The position numbers and the translations under genes are program-made. From Blastococcus saxobsidens (GTDB taxonomy: Bacteria; Actinomycetota; Actinomycetes; Mycobacteriales; Geodermatophilaceae), in NCBI RefSeq assembly GCF_002938435.1, contig NZ_POQT01000022.1, positions 1 to 64,000 on the forward strand: a stretch of 64,000 bases of DNA, in the 5' to 3' direction. Positions 32,252-39,676 of this stretch are shown here, one piece after another (position 1 is the first letter of the stretch; every line of letters begins with the position of its first letter). The notes under the pieces were generated by a model. It ran no database searches, had not been told where the DNA came from, and was given only the letters and a program-made list of their open reading frames with translations.

Positions 32252-32717
32252 CCCGCCGCGGTCGCCATCTGCATCGCGACCGCACGCGTCGGATGCCGAT
32301 CCGGCCGAGCGGATCCGGCACACCGGCGGGGGCCCCTCGGTCCTCGTCATCGTGCCCGGCAGGCCTGGCCGCGGTGCCCGGGTCGAAGCGCTCGGATCCG
32401 CCGGTGACTGCCGTCCGGTCGCCGGGCAGCGCGCCCCGCAGCCGTGGTGCCGCTCCTGCGGTCGAGGCGGGCTCCACGTGCGCGGAAACCGGCGTCCTAC
32501 GGCGCCTCCGAGCACCTTCTTCTCCGCATGAGGGATCGTGCCGGCCGGATCCCAGCCGTGCCCCAGCAACTCCGGGGAACCTGTTGCCCGACGGCGCTCC
32601 CGGAGCGCGACTTCCCTGACGTGGTGGTCGCCGGCGGCCCGCCTCCGCTGCCCACCCCGCCGCCGGGACCCCCTGCCGGGACCGGTCCGGGGGTCAGGTA
32701 CGCTTTTCGAGGTTCAC
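32252..32717. other. Intergenic region before tRNA-Ile
   Basis: 466 bp with no gene I can support. An 8-bp hairpin (GCGGTCGC 32258-32265 with GCGACCGC 32276-32283) after the DUF3566 stop may be its terminator. TACGCT at 32699-32704 is a candidate -10 for tRNA-Ile. Short open frames here have no ribosome-binding site or recognisable product. Confidence 0.55.
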
Positions 32718-32791
32718 GGGCCTGTAGCTCAGGCGGTTAGAGCGCATCCCTGATAAGGATGAGGCCGGAGGTTCAAGTCCTCCCAGGCCCA
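32718..32791 (+). tRNA. ileT: tRNA-Ile (anticodon GAT)
   Basis: 74 nt. The acceptor stem GGGCCTG/CAGGCCC is perfect, the D-loop TAGCTCAGGCGGTTAGAGC is standard, the anticodon loop CTGATAA gives GAT, and the T-loop GGTTCAAGTCC is standard. CCA is not encoded. Confidence 0.98.
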
Positions 32792-32874
32792 CCCGTGTGC
32801 CGGAGCCAGGCGGTTCCGCGACTCGCCGGTCGTCGTCTCCGCGGCGAGCGAATCTGCTCGAGGAGGTTCTCCGC

Positions 32875-33015
32875 GTGCTGAAGAAGCTGGCGCTCGCCGC
32901 AGTTGCGGCCGGTGCCCTGGCCGCCGTCCGCAAGCGCTCCGCCGGCAAGGGTGAGGCGGACCTCTGGCACGAGGCGACCAGCGGACCGGACGCCGTCAGC
33001 CGACCGGCCCGCTGA
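32875..33015 (+). CDS. DLW-39 family micropeptide
   Basis: 46 residues: MLKKLALAAVAAGALAAVRK, then a polar tail with EADLWHEATSG. The Asp-Leu-Trp motif and position between the post-gyrA tRNA genes match the small actinobacterial DLW-39 family. GTG start with GAGGAGG 7-9 nt upstream. The hydrophobic N-terminus may sit in the membrane. No function is known. Confidence 0.82.
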   Translation: MLKKLALAAVAAGALAAVRKRSAGKGEADLWHEATSGPDAVSRPAR

Positions 33016-33040
33016 TCTCCCGGCCCGCAAGGGTCATCCC

Positions 33041-33113
33041 GGGGACGTAGCTCAATTGGCAGAGCACCGCCTTTGCAAGGCGGGGGTTAGGGGTTCGATT
33101 CCCCTCGTCTCCA
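33041..33113 (+). tRNA. alaT: tRNA-Ala (anticodon TGC)
   Basis: 73 nt. The acceptor stem is GGGGACG/CGTCTCC with one G-T pair, the anticodon loop CTTTGCAAG gives TGC, and the T-arm is GGGGTTCGATTCCCC. CCA is not encoded. It marks the left edge of the accessory block; a degenerate copy of its 3' end lies at 39013-39034. Confidence 0.98.
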
Positions 33114-33415
33114 CTCCGCTGACCCGCGGATGCACCTCCGTCGGGGGCTCCGGGGAGCCCTCCTACGGGGTCTCAGTCCGTAGAGAGTTCGCAACTCGTC
33201 CGCGGGATGCGGCCCGCAGCGCGTCCAGCCGGTCGGCCACCTCGTCCAGGTCGCCGTCGTCCAGGTCGGCGTAGCGGTCCGGTGTCATGGCCGCCGAGAC
33301 CGGCCTGGGCGGCGGAGCTAGGGACCAGGCGGCATGTGCTCCCCCTTCGCCATGGGGGTGGTGGAGGCCCGATGCCGGCGGAGCCTGGGGCGGTGAGGTC
33401 GATCGACGGTTCCCC
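33114..33415. other. Gap between tRNA-Ala and the arsR-type gene
   Basis: 302 bp. It holds the 41-codon minus-strand frame listed separately and a weak hairpin (CCCCC 33341-33345 with GGGGG 33354-33358) that could end arsR transcription. No integrase or recombinase gene is visible. Confidence 0.5.
33163..33288 (-). CDS. Possible 41-residue ORF or gene fragment
   Basis: It reads MTPDRYADLDDGDLDEVADR and continues LDALRAASRG. The first 25 codons have the strong third-position GC of real genes here; after LRAA the codons become random-looking (gtT, tcT, ctA, acT). That suggests the 5' end of a gene truncated next to tRNA-Ala. No ribosome-binding site is seen, and the frame is shared with nothing I recognise. 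Confidence 0.3.
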   Translation of the reverse strand: MTPDRYADLDDGDLDEVADRLDALRAASRGRVANSLRTETP

Positions 33416-33769
33416 TCAGCGGCTGGCTGGCGCCTGTGGCGGTGGGAGGACGGCCTGCAAGGCGCTGTACCGATCCCGCAGGGCGTCGCAGACCAGCTCG
33501 CAGAGCGTGAAGACGCTGGGATCGGCGATGGCGTACTGAGCGGTGTTCCCCGTGCGGGCGCGTTCGAGCAGCCCGGCGCTGTGCAGCACGCCGAGGTGCT
33601 TGGAAGCGTTCTGCTGGCTCAGGTCGGCACGGGTGGCCAGTTCGCCGACGCTGGCCGGCCCGGCGCGCAGCGCGTCGAGCAGCTTGATGCGGGCCGGTTC
33701 GCTCAGCACGCGGAAACGCTGGGCGACCAACTCCACCAGTGGGTCGGGCAGCGGGCTGGGAATGGACAC
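33416..33769 (-). CDS. ArsR-family transcriptional regulator
   Basis: 117 residues, a winged-helix dimeric repressor. The HTH is ELATRADLSQQNASKHLGVL (43-62), followed by the wing RARTGNTAQYAI. The only cysteines are C90 and C94 (TLCELVCDAL), in the C-terminal dimer helix, so a thiol, persulfide or soft-metal signal is possible. It is transcribed divergently from a DUF305 gene, with a 16-bp palindrome in the 65-bp gap. TAAGAT on the minus strand (33781-33776) is followed at about +1 by the GTG start, so its mRNA is probably leaderless. Likely autorepressor and repressor of the sulfur-handling genes to its right; inducer unknown. Confidence 0.88.
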   Translation of the reverse strand: MSIPSPLPDPLVELVAQRFRVLSEPARIKLLDALRAGPASVGELATRADLSQQNASKHLGVLHSAGLLERARTGNTAQYAIADPSVFTLCELVCDALRDRYSALQAVLPPPQAPASR

Positions 33770-33784
33770 ACCCCTATCTTACTT

Positions 33785-33800
33785 ACAACTGCACAGTTGT
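33785..33800. promoter_or_regulatory. Candidate ArsR operator palindrome
   Basis: ACAACTGCACAGTTGT is a perfect 7-2-7 inverted repeat. It lies between the divergent starts, immediately before TATGGT (33800-33805), a likely -10 for the DUF305 gene, and just upstream of the minus-strand TAAGAT -10 of the arsR gene. Binding here would block both promoters. Confidence 0.7.
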
Positions 33801-33834
33801 ATGGTTGTGAGACGACGAGGAAAGGAAAACTCCG

Positions 33835-34446
33835 ATGCGGACGACACGAGGACGACTGGTGGCGGGCACGGCGGCGTTGCTGCTGCTCGGCGGTGGTGTG
33901 GCGACCGGCGCCCAGCTGCTGCCGGGCGCCGGGGCGGTCTCCCGGCCGTCCACCGGATCCGGCATGGGTTCGGCGATGCCGGGGATGGCCCGCTCGGCGG
34001 ATGCGATGTTCGCGGTGCAGATGGCGGTGCACCACGAGTCGGCGGTGCAGATGGCCCGGCTGGCCGAGGAGCGGGCGCAGCGCCCCGAGGTCCGGCAGCT
34101 GGCCCGGGACATCGAGCGCACCCAGACCGCGGAGATCGCCCAGCTGCGCGCCGCGGCTACGCGGCTGGGCACCGACCCGGACGCCCCAGCCGGCGGCATG
34201 GCCGCTGGGATGGGCTCGGGGATGGCCGGGATGGGCTCGGAGACGGACCTGACCGAGGTGCCGGACGACCAGTTCGACCGCGCCTTCCTGGAAGCCATGA
34301 TCCCGCACCACCGGATGGGCGTGCACATGGCCCAGATGGTCCAGCAGGCCGGCAGCGACCAGCAGATCGCCGCGATGGCCGCGGAGATGGTCCGCGTCCA
34401 GACCGACGAGATCTCGCTGATGCAGGACTGGCTGGACCAGCAGTGA
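33835..34446 (+). CDS. DUF305 family exported protein, Met/His-rich
   Basis: 203 residues with an N-terminal signal segment (about 8-26). Two DUF305 motifs are present: FAVQMAVHHESAVQMARLAEE and FLEAMIPHHRMGVHMAQMVQQ. A linker rich in Met and Gly (GGMAAGMGSGMAGMGS) lies between them. Paired HH and repeated Met suggest periplasmic-side metal binding, often copper in this family; that is inference. It is the first gene to the right of the operator. Confidence 0.85.
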   Translation: MRTTRGRLVAGTAALLLLGGGVATGAQLLPGAGAVSRPSTGSGMGSAMPGMARSADAMFAVQMAVHHESAVQMARLAEERAQRPEVRQLARDIERTQTAEIAQLRAAATRLGTDPDAPAGGMAAGMGSGMAGMGSETDLTEVPDDQFDRAFLEAMIPHHRMGVHMAQMVQQAGSDQQIAAMAAEMVRVQTDEISLMQDWLDQQ

Positions 34447-34514
34447 TCACCGGTCACCGGCGGTCCGGTGACCCGGAAGCACCTACCGCGCACCCCGACA
34501 GCAAGGAGCACGAC

Positions 34515-34832
34515 ATGGACCCCCGCACGGTGCAGGACTCCCGCAGCCAAGTACAGATCCTCGACGTCCGCGAGGACGACGAATGGGCAGCCGGCCACAT
34601 CGACGGCGCGGTGCACATCCCCCTCGGCCAACTCCCCCAGCGCATCGACGAGCTCGACGCCCAGCGCCCCGTCGTCACGGTCTGCCGCGGCGGCGGGCGC
34701 GCCGCGAAGGCCGCGGAGCTGCTGACCTCCTCCGGACGACGGGCCGCGGTGATGGACGGCGGGATGCAGCGCTGGGCGCGCGAGGGCCTGCCCTCCAGCA
34801 CCGCCGACGGAAGCCCCGGAACCGTCGCCTGA
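34515..34832 (+). CDS. Single-domain rhodanese (sulfurtransferase)
   Basis: 105 residues. The rhodanese fold is clear: VQILDVREDDEWAAGHIDGA, IPLGQLPQRI and the active-site loop VCRGGGRA with C57. It would carry sulfane sulfur as a cysteine persulfide. AAGGAG lies 5-6 nt before the ATG. It lies 68 bp after the DUF305 gene and 68 bp before the metallo-beta-lactamase gene. Confidence 0.9.
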   Translation: MDPRTVQDSRSQVQILDVREDDEWAAGHIDGAVHIPLGQLPQRIDELDAQRPVVTVCRGGGRAAKAAELLTSSGRRAAVMDGGMQRWAREGLPSSTADGSPGTVA

Positions 34833-34900
34833 ACGCCACCCGACGCCACCCGGCCACACCCGCCCGCGATCCGCGGGCGCACCTCAAGGAGACACACCCC

Positions 34901-36298
34901 GTGATCCACATCCACACCATCGAGACGTCCAGCCTGGGCGACCGCAGCTACCTGGCCACGGACGGGCAGGTCGCCGTCGTCGTCGACCCGCAGCGTGACA
35001 TCGATCGGGTCCTCGACCTCGTCGAGCAGCGTGGCCTGCGCCTCACCCACGTGCTCGAGACCCACGTGCACAACGACTACGTCACCGGGGGCCTGGAGCT
35101 GGCCGTGCGCACCGGTGCGACCTACGTCCTGCCCACCGGCAGCGAGGCACTCTTCGACCACCACGCGGTCGGCGACGGGGACGTGCTGGAGGCCGGGGCG
35201 GTCCGGCTGCGGGTGCTGCACACCCCGGGCCACACCCACCACCACGTCAGCTACGTCCTCGAGGACGTCGAAGGCGACGGCGAAGGGGCCATCCGGGCGG
35301 TCTTCACCGGCGGGTCGATGCTCTACGGCTCGACCGGGCGCACCGACCTGGTCAGCCCAGCAGCCACCGACGAGCTGACCCACGCGCAGTTCCACTCCGT
35401 GCGCCGGATCGCCCGCGAGCTTCCCGCGCAGACCGAGGTGTTCCCGACCCACGGGTTCGGCAGCTTCTGCTCCGCGACCCCGACCAGCGGCACCGCCTCC
35501 ACCGTCGGGGAGCAGTTGCGGGCCAACCCGGCCCTCACCATGGAGGAGCAGCAGTACGTCGACACCCTCCTCGCCGGGCTGGACGCCTACCCCGCCTACT
35601 ACGCGCACATGGGTCCCATCAACCGCTCCGGCCCGGCCCCGGTGGACCTGTCGCTGCCCGAGCCGGTGGACCCGGCCGAGCTGCGCCGGCGGCTCGAGGC
35701 CGGTGAATGGGTGGTGGACCTGCGCCAGCGGACCGCGTTCGCCGCCGGTCACCTGCCCCGTAGCCTGAACTTCGAGCTCGGCACCAACTTCGTCACCTAC
35801 CTCGGCTGGCTCTACACCTACGGCGCACCCCTGACGCTGATCGGCGCGAGCGAGGAGCAGGTCGCCCAGGCCCGCCGCGAGCTGGTCCGCATCGGCGTCG
35901 ACGACCTCGCCGGCGCCGCCATCGGCGACATCGAGGCCCTCGCTGACGGGCAGGGCCTGCGCTCCTACCGGACCACTGATTTCGCCGGCCTCGCCGCCGC
36001 CCTGCAGCAGGGCCCGGTGCAGGTGCTCGACGCCCGCCGCAACGACGAACGCGCCCAGGGGTACGTCCGCGGGTCGCAGCACATCCCCCTGCACCAGTTG
36101 AACGTGCGCCTCGACGAGGTCCCCGAGGGCGAGCTGTGGGTCTACTGCGGCTCGGGCTACCGCGCCTCCATCGCCGCCTCGGTCCTGGACCGCCCAGACC
36201 GGCAGGTGGTCCTGATCGACGACTCCTACGACAACGCCGGCAAGGCGGGTCTGGAGGAACGGCCCGCCGAAGGCGACGCCCCCGCCGGCTCAGCCTGA
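34901..36298 (+). CDS. Persulfide dioxygenase-type metallo-beta-lactamase fused to two rhodanese domains
   Basis: 465 residues. The N-terminal domain (1-250) has the metal motif ETHVHNDYVTGG (H55, H57, D59), TPGHTHHHVS (H111), GRTDL (D149) and FPTHGFGSFC (H184), the pattern of ETHE1-like persulfide dioxygenases, which oxidise glutathione- or mycothiol-type persulfide to sulfite. The first rhodanese domain (about 255-350) has no catalytic Cys; the second (about 365-455) has VYCGSGYRAS with C416. CAAGGAG precedes the GTG start. With TauE and other rhodaneses nearby, a persulfide-to-sulfite route is likely. Confidence 0.88.
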   Translation: MIHIHTIETSSLGDRSYLATDGQVAVVVDPQRDIDRVLDLVEQRGLRLTHVLETHVHNDYVTGGLELAVRTGATYVLPTGSEALFDHHAVGDGDVLEAGAVRLRVLHTPGHTHHHVSYVLEDVEGDGEGAIRAVFTGGSMLYGSTGRTDLVSPAATDELTHAQFHSVRRIARELPAQTEVFPTHGFGSFCSATPTSGTASTVGEQLRANPALTMEEQQYVDTLLAGLDAYPAYYAHMGPINRSGPAPVDLSLPEPVDPAELRRRLEAGEWVVDLRQRTAFAAGHLPRSLNFELGTNFVTYLGWLYTYGAPLTLIGASEEQVAQARRELVRIGVDDLAGAAIGDIEALADGQGLRSYRTTDFAGLAAALQQGPVQVLDARRNDERAQGYVRGSQHIPLHQLNVRLDEVPEGELWVYCGSGYRASIAASVLDRPDRQVVLIDDSYDNAGKAGLEERPAEGDAPAGSA

Positions 36299-36354
36299 CC
36301 AGCGATTCGACCCACGACACCCCGCACTCGCCGGACCATCCGAGAAGGATATCC

Positions 36355-36945
36355 ATGCACAGCCTCAGCCCTGACCGCATCGACGCGCCCACCGTGATCG
36401 ACTGGCTGCGCGACCCCGACGCGGTCACCGTCATCGACGTCCGCAGCCCGGCGGAGTACGAGACGGCGCACATCGCCGGCTCCTACAACGTGCCGCTGAA
36501 CCTGCTCGGCGACCACGCCGCCCAGCTCGCCGCCCGCCTGGACCGCAAGGTCGTGCTGGTCTGCCAATCGGGGACGCGGGCGGCCGAAGCCCAGCGGCGC
36601 CTCACCGGTGTCGGCGCGGCCAACCTCCACGTGCTCGGCGGCGGCGTCCCGGCCTACGCCGCAGCCGGCGGCGAGGTGATCCGCGGCGCCGCGCGGTGGT
36701 CCCTGGAGCGTCAGGTCCGCCTCGTCGCCGGATCGCTGGTGGTCGCCGGGGTAGCGGCAGGCCTGCGCGTGCCCAGGGCGACGCTCGTCGCCGGTGGCGT
36801 CGGCGCCGGGCTGACCCTGTCGGCGCTCACCGACACCTGCACGATGGGCCGGATCCTCGCCGCGCTGCCGCACAACCGCGGTCCCCGCGAGCGGAGCGTC
36901 GCCGAGGTCATCGACCAACTGCCGGAGGGCCGGCGGGCGGCGTGA
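36355..36945 (+). CDS. Rhodanese with C-terminal DUF2892 membrane domain
   Basis: 196 residues. The rhodanese domain (1-110) has VIDVRSPAEYETAHIAGSYN and the active-site loop LVCQSGTRAAEA with C70. Two membrane helices (about 121-157) follow, with DTCTMGRILAALPHNR after them, as in DUF2892 proteins. It would take part in sulfane sulfur transfer at the membrane. Third rhodanese-containing gene in this block. Confidence 0.87.
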   Translation: MHSLSPDRIDAPTVIDWLRDPDAVTVIDVRSPAEYETAHIAGSYNVPLNLLGDHAAQLAARLDRKVVLVCQSGTRAAEAQRRLTGVGAANLHVLGGGVPAYAAAGGEVIRGAARWSLERQVRLVAGSLVVAGVAAGLRVPRATLVAGGVGAGLTLSALTDTCTMGRILAALPHNRGPRERSVAEVIDQLPEGRRAA

Positions 36946-36988
36946 CCGGCCACAGGAAGCGGCTCTGCGCCCGAACGCGGACGTACTG

Positions 36989-37765
36989 ATGGCCGCGGCG
37001 CTGGGCCTGGGCCTGACCATCGGCATCCTGCTCGGGCTGCTCGGCGGGGGCGGGTCGATCCTCGCCGTCCCCGCGCTGGTCTACGGCGTGGGTACCCCGC
37101 TGGCCGTCGCCGTTCCGACGTCCCTGCTCGTCGTCGGCGTCTCCTCGGTCACCGCCGTCCTCCCGCGGCTGCGGCAGGGGCAGGTGGCGTGGCGGATCGC
37201 CGGGGTGTTCGGGACGGCGGGCGCCGGGGCGGCGTTCGCCGGGGCCGCGGTCAACCGACTGCTCGACCCGAGGGTCGTACTCGTCGGGTTCGCCGCTCTC
37301 ATGGTCGCCGCTGGGGTCCGGATGCTCCGCGAGCAGCTCACGATCGGCGGGGACTGCGCCCTTCCCGGCGGCGGGGTGAACTGGCGTGGATGCCTGCCCA
37401 AGGCCATCGGATCCGGTGTCGTCGTCGGCTTCCTCACCGGCCTCTTCGGCGTCGGCGGCGGCTTCCTGATCATCCCCGCGCTGGTTCTGCTGCTCGGGCT
37501 GCCGATGACCGTCGCTGTCGGCACCTCGCTGGTCATCATCGTGATCAACTCCGTCGCCGGGTTCGCCGCCCACGCTGGGGACGCCGCGCTGGACTACCGG
37601 GTCGCGCTGGCCTTCACCGCGGCCGCGGTGGTCGGCTCGCTGGCCTCGGCGAGGGTGGCCTCCCGGCTGCCGGCCGAGCGGCTGCGCCGCTGGTTCGCCT
37701 ACCTGGTGTTCACCGTCGCAGCGCTCGTCGTGGTCCAGGCGCTGATCAACCCACCCAGCGGATAA
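36989..37765 (+). CDS. TauE/SafE-family anion exporter
   Basis: 258 residues with about eight membrane helices in two similar halves. The family repeats GLLGGGGSILAVPALVYGVG and LFGVGGGFLIIPALVLLLGL are clear. Members export sulfite, sulfoacetate or related anions. Next to a persulfide dioxygenase, sulfite export is the most natural role, but the substrate is not proven. Confidence 0.9.
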   Translation: MAAALGLGLTIGILLGLLGGGGSILAVPALVYGVGTPLAVAVPTSLLVVGVSSVTAVLPRLRQGQVAWRIAGVFGTAGAGAAFAGAAVNRLLDPRVVLVGFAALMVAAGVRMLREQLTIGGDCALPGGGVNWRGCLPKAIGSGVVVGFLTGLFGVGGGFLIIPALVLLLGLPMTVAVGTSLVIIVINSVAGFAAHAGDAALDYRVALAFTAAAVVGSLASARVASRLPAERLRRWFAYLVFTVAALVVVQALINPPSG

Positions 37766-37823
37766 CCGCCCGCCACCGCGGGCAACCCATCCACCACGTC
37801 ATCCACTACAGAAGGAGAACCCC

Positions 37824-38228
37824 TTGGTCGACTTCGGCATGAGCGTGCACGTCGACGCCCCGCTCCACGAGGCTCTGGAACGCACCCGCACGGCCCTGGC
37901 CGATCAGGGCTTCGGCATCCTCACCGAGATCGACGTCGCCGCCACCCTCAAGGCCAAGCTCGACGTCGACGTCCCCCCGCAGATCATCCTCGGCGCCTGC
38001 AACGCCCCGCTCGCCCGACAGGGCCTGCAGATCGAGCCGGACCTCGGGCTGCTGCTGCCCTGCAACGTCGTCGTCCGCACCGATGACGACGGGCGGACAC
38101 TGGTCTCCGCCCTCAACCCGGAGCTCATGGTGACCGTCCCCGGCCGGCCCGCACTGGAACCGATCGCCGCCGATGCGAAGGCCCGGCTCCAGGAGGCACT
38201 GCGCGCTGTCGCTGATCAAGGTGCCTGA
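37824..38228 (+). CDS. DUF302 family protein
   Basis: 134 residues, compact cytoplasmic DUF302 fold: HEALERTRTALADQGFGILT, ILGACNAPLARQGLQIEP and LLPCNVVVR. DUF302 genes often accompany rhodanese and sulfur-oxidation clusters; the function is unknown. The start is TTG at 37824, 6-7 nt after AAGGAG; an ATG at 37839 is possible. Confidence 0.85.
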   Translation: MVDFGMSVHVDAPLHEALERTRTALADQGFGILTEIDVAATLKAKLDVDVPPQIILGACNAPLARQGLQIEPDLGLLLPCNVVVRTDDDGRTLVSALNPELMVTVPGRPALEPIAADAKARLQEALRAVADQGA

Positions 38229-38267
38229 CAGCACCGGTCGCGTGAGGTCTTGCACCTCATCGACCAC

Positions 38268-38286
38268 GTTGTCGTCCCTCGACAAC
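38268..38286 (+). terminator. Hairpin after the DUF302 gene
   Basis: GTTGTCG / CGACAAC, 7 bp with a TCCCT loop. It lies 40 nt after the stop of the last sulfur-block gene and may end that operon. Confidence 0.4.
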
Positions 38287-38405
38287 GGCCCGCCCCGAAC
38301 GTGTGACGGCGCATGCGCCACGGCTGGCCGCAAGGCTTCCGTCGGTGGCACCCGGTAAACACGTGGTTGTGGATGGACGTGTGGATGAAGGACGTAGGGG
38401 TGACC

Positions 38406-38618
38406 ATGTCGATCGCAGAGAGCAGCGCGTCTGTCGAGGTCAGCGAACTCACCCCTGAGGAAGCCGCCGCGGCCTTCGACCGAGTCGTCCGCACCGCCTT
38501 GGACCTGAGTGGGGAAGAGTTCCTCGCGGCCCTCGACGAGGGCAAGTTCGACGACATCGACCCCGATGCCAACCCGGGGCTGCTCGACGTGCTCATGGCG
38601 CTCCCCCTCGTACGCTGA
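38406..38618 (+). CDS. Small acidic protein, possibly antitoxin-like
   Basis: 70 residues, not recognised by name. It reads as an amphipathic acidic protein with LTPEEAAAAFDRVVRTALDL and GEEFLAALDEGKFDDI, a layout I associate with small proteins encoded beside DUF6516-type partners. A toxin-antitoxin role is speculation. It ends 6 bp before the next gene, so the two form a unit. A plausible GGGG-type ribosome-binding site precedes the ATG. Confidence 0.6.
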   Translation: MSIAESSASVEVSELTPEEAAAAFDRVVRTALDLSGEEFLAALDEGKFDDIDPDANPGLLDVLMALPLVR

Positions 38619-38624
38619 CGCCTC

Positions 38625-39146
38625 GTGCCGGGAGCGTCGCCGTATCAAGCGGTGGAAGCGTTCCTGGCGCCTCTCGAACGAGCGGTGGCCTGCCTCGGCA
38701 CGGGCAAGATCGTCGTCTCACCCGGCGGTCGCGCGACCACGGACAAGACCCACGTCTGGACCCTGAACGGCGGAGACGGCCTCGTACTGCGCGGTGACGC
38801 GGCCGGCTGCCGGTTCCTCGCGTCCATGCACCACCGGATCCTCCCGAGCGACCCCGAGAAGTACGACGTCCAGCAGGGGCGCTGGCGGGTCACCACGTCG
38901 GCCTACCTGTACGAGTTCCGGACAGCGGTGACAGCGCTGCTCGGGACGGGTGTCCGGTCGGAACCGACAGCCGAACCACTCCTCGGTCGATCGGGCAAGG
39001 CGTGGCTCAGGCGTTCAATCCCTCTCGTCGCCACGCACGGCTGGGTCTTCGGACCGCCATCGATCCACGTGGAACATCCGCCGCTGCCGGCAAACCCCGG
39101 CCCCGTGCGACCCGCTCCCGCCGTCGGTGGGAGAGTGGATCCGTGA
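38625..39146 (+). CDS. Hypothetical protein, C-terminal half possibly frameshifted
   Basis: 173 residues as read. The first two-thirds look like a real small fold (KTHVWTLNGGDGLVLRGDA, RWRVTTSAYLYEFRTA). After FRTA the frame turns into basic, Pro-rich sequence without the His-rich end I would expect from relatives. In a second frame the words GTDSRTTPRSIGQ appear there, suggestive of a degraded PHLHIG-type motif, so the gene may have lost its end by frameshift. It overlaps ppiA by 4 bp and contains the degenerate tRNA-Ala repeat at 39013-39034. Confidence 0.45.
   Translation: MPGASPYQAVEAFLAPLERAVACLGTGKIVVSPGGRATTDKTHVWTLNGGDGLVLRGDAAGCRFLASMHHRILPSDPEKYDVQQGRWRVTTSAYLYEFRTAVTALLGTGVRSEPTAEPLLGRSGKAWLRRSIPLVATHGWVFGPPSIHVEHPPLPANPGPVRPAPAVGGRVDP
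39013..39034 (+). repeat. Degenerate copy of the tRNA-Ala 3' end (candidate attR)
   Basis: It matches 18 of 22 bases of 33093-33114 (GTTCGATTCCCCTCGTCTCC then AC) in the same orientation. The two repeats bracket the arsR-to-DUF302 block, as an att pair would. It is also inside an open reading frame, so chance similarity remains possible. Confidence 0.4.
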
Positions 39147-39676
39147 CTGAATCGACTCCCGCCCGCCGCGCGGTCCTGCACACCAACCACGGCGACATCA
39201 CCGTGGACCTGTTCCCCGACCACGCGCCGAAGACGGTCGCCAACTTCGCCGACCTCGCCGAGGGCCTCCGCGAGTGGACGCACCCGGCCACCCGTGAGAA
39301 GACCACCGACAAGCTCTACGACGGCACGATCTTCCACCGGATCATCTCCGGCTTCATGATCCAGGGCGGGGACCCGCTCGGTCAGGGCATCGGCGGCCCC
39401 GGTTATCAGTTCGGCGACGAGATCCACCCCGACCTGGCCTTCACCAAGCCCTACCTGCTCGCCATGGCCAACGCCGGCCCGGGCACCAACGGCTCGCAGT
39501 TCTTCATCACCGTCGCCCCGACGGCCTGGCTGACCGGCAAGCACACCATCTTCGGTGAGGTCGCCGACCAGGAGGGCCGCGACGTCGTCGACCGCATCGC
39601 CGCGGTGCAGACCGGCCGCAACGACCGCCCCGCGCAGGACGTCGTCATCGAGTCCGTCGAGGTGCAGCGCAGCTGA
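39143..39676 (+). CDS. ppiA: Peptidyl-prolyl cis-trans isomerase, cyclophilin type
   Basis: 177-residue cytoplasmic cyclophilin that speeds proline isomerisation in protein folding. Core motifs: VDLFPDHAPKTVANFADLAEG, GTIFHRIISGFMIQGGDPLG (catalytic Arg in FHRI), LLAMANAGPGTNGSQFFIT and GKHTIFGEV. GTG start with GGGAG upstream. Its stop codon TGA overlaps a CTG that may start the rhomboid gene. Confidence 0.95.
   Translation: MTESTPARRAVLHTNHGDITVDLFPDHAPKTVANFADLAEGLREWTHPATREKTTDKLYDGTIFHRIISGFMIQGGDPLGQGIGGPGYQFGDEIHPDLAFTKPYLLAMANAGPGTNGSQFFITVAPTAWLTGKHTIFGEVADQEGRDVVDRIAAVQTGRNDRPAQDVVIESVEVQRS

Noticed and set aside
32252-32700. Short open frames between the DUF3566 gene and tRNA-Ile
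   Set aside because: No ribosome-binding site, no known motif, overlapping on both strands with similar length.
39061-39076. Fifth parS site
   Set aside because: Only 13 of 16 bases match and the left half is not palindromic; kept as a note only.
33114-39142. Prophage or complete integrative element
   Set aside because: No integrase, excisionase, structural or conjugation gene is present; at most a remnant island.
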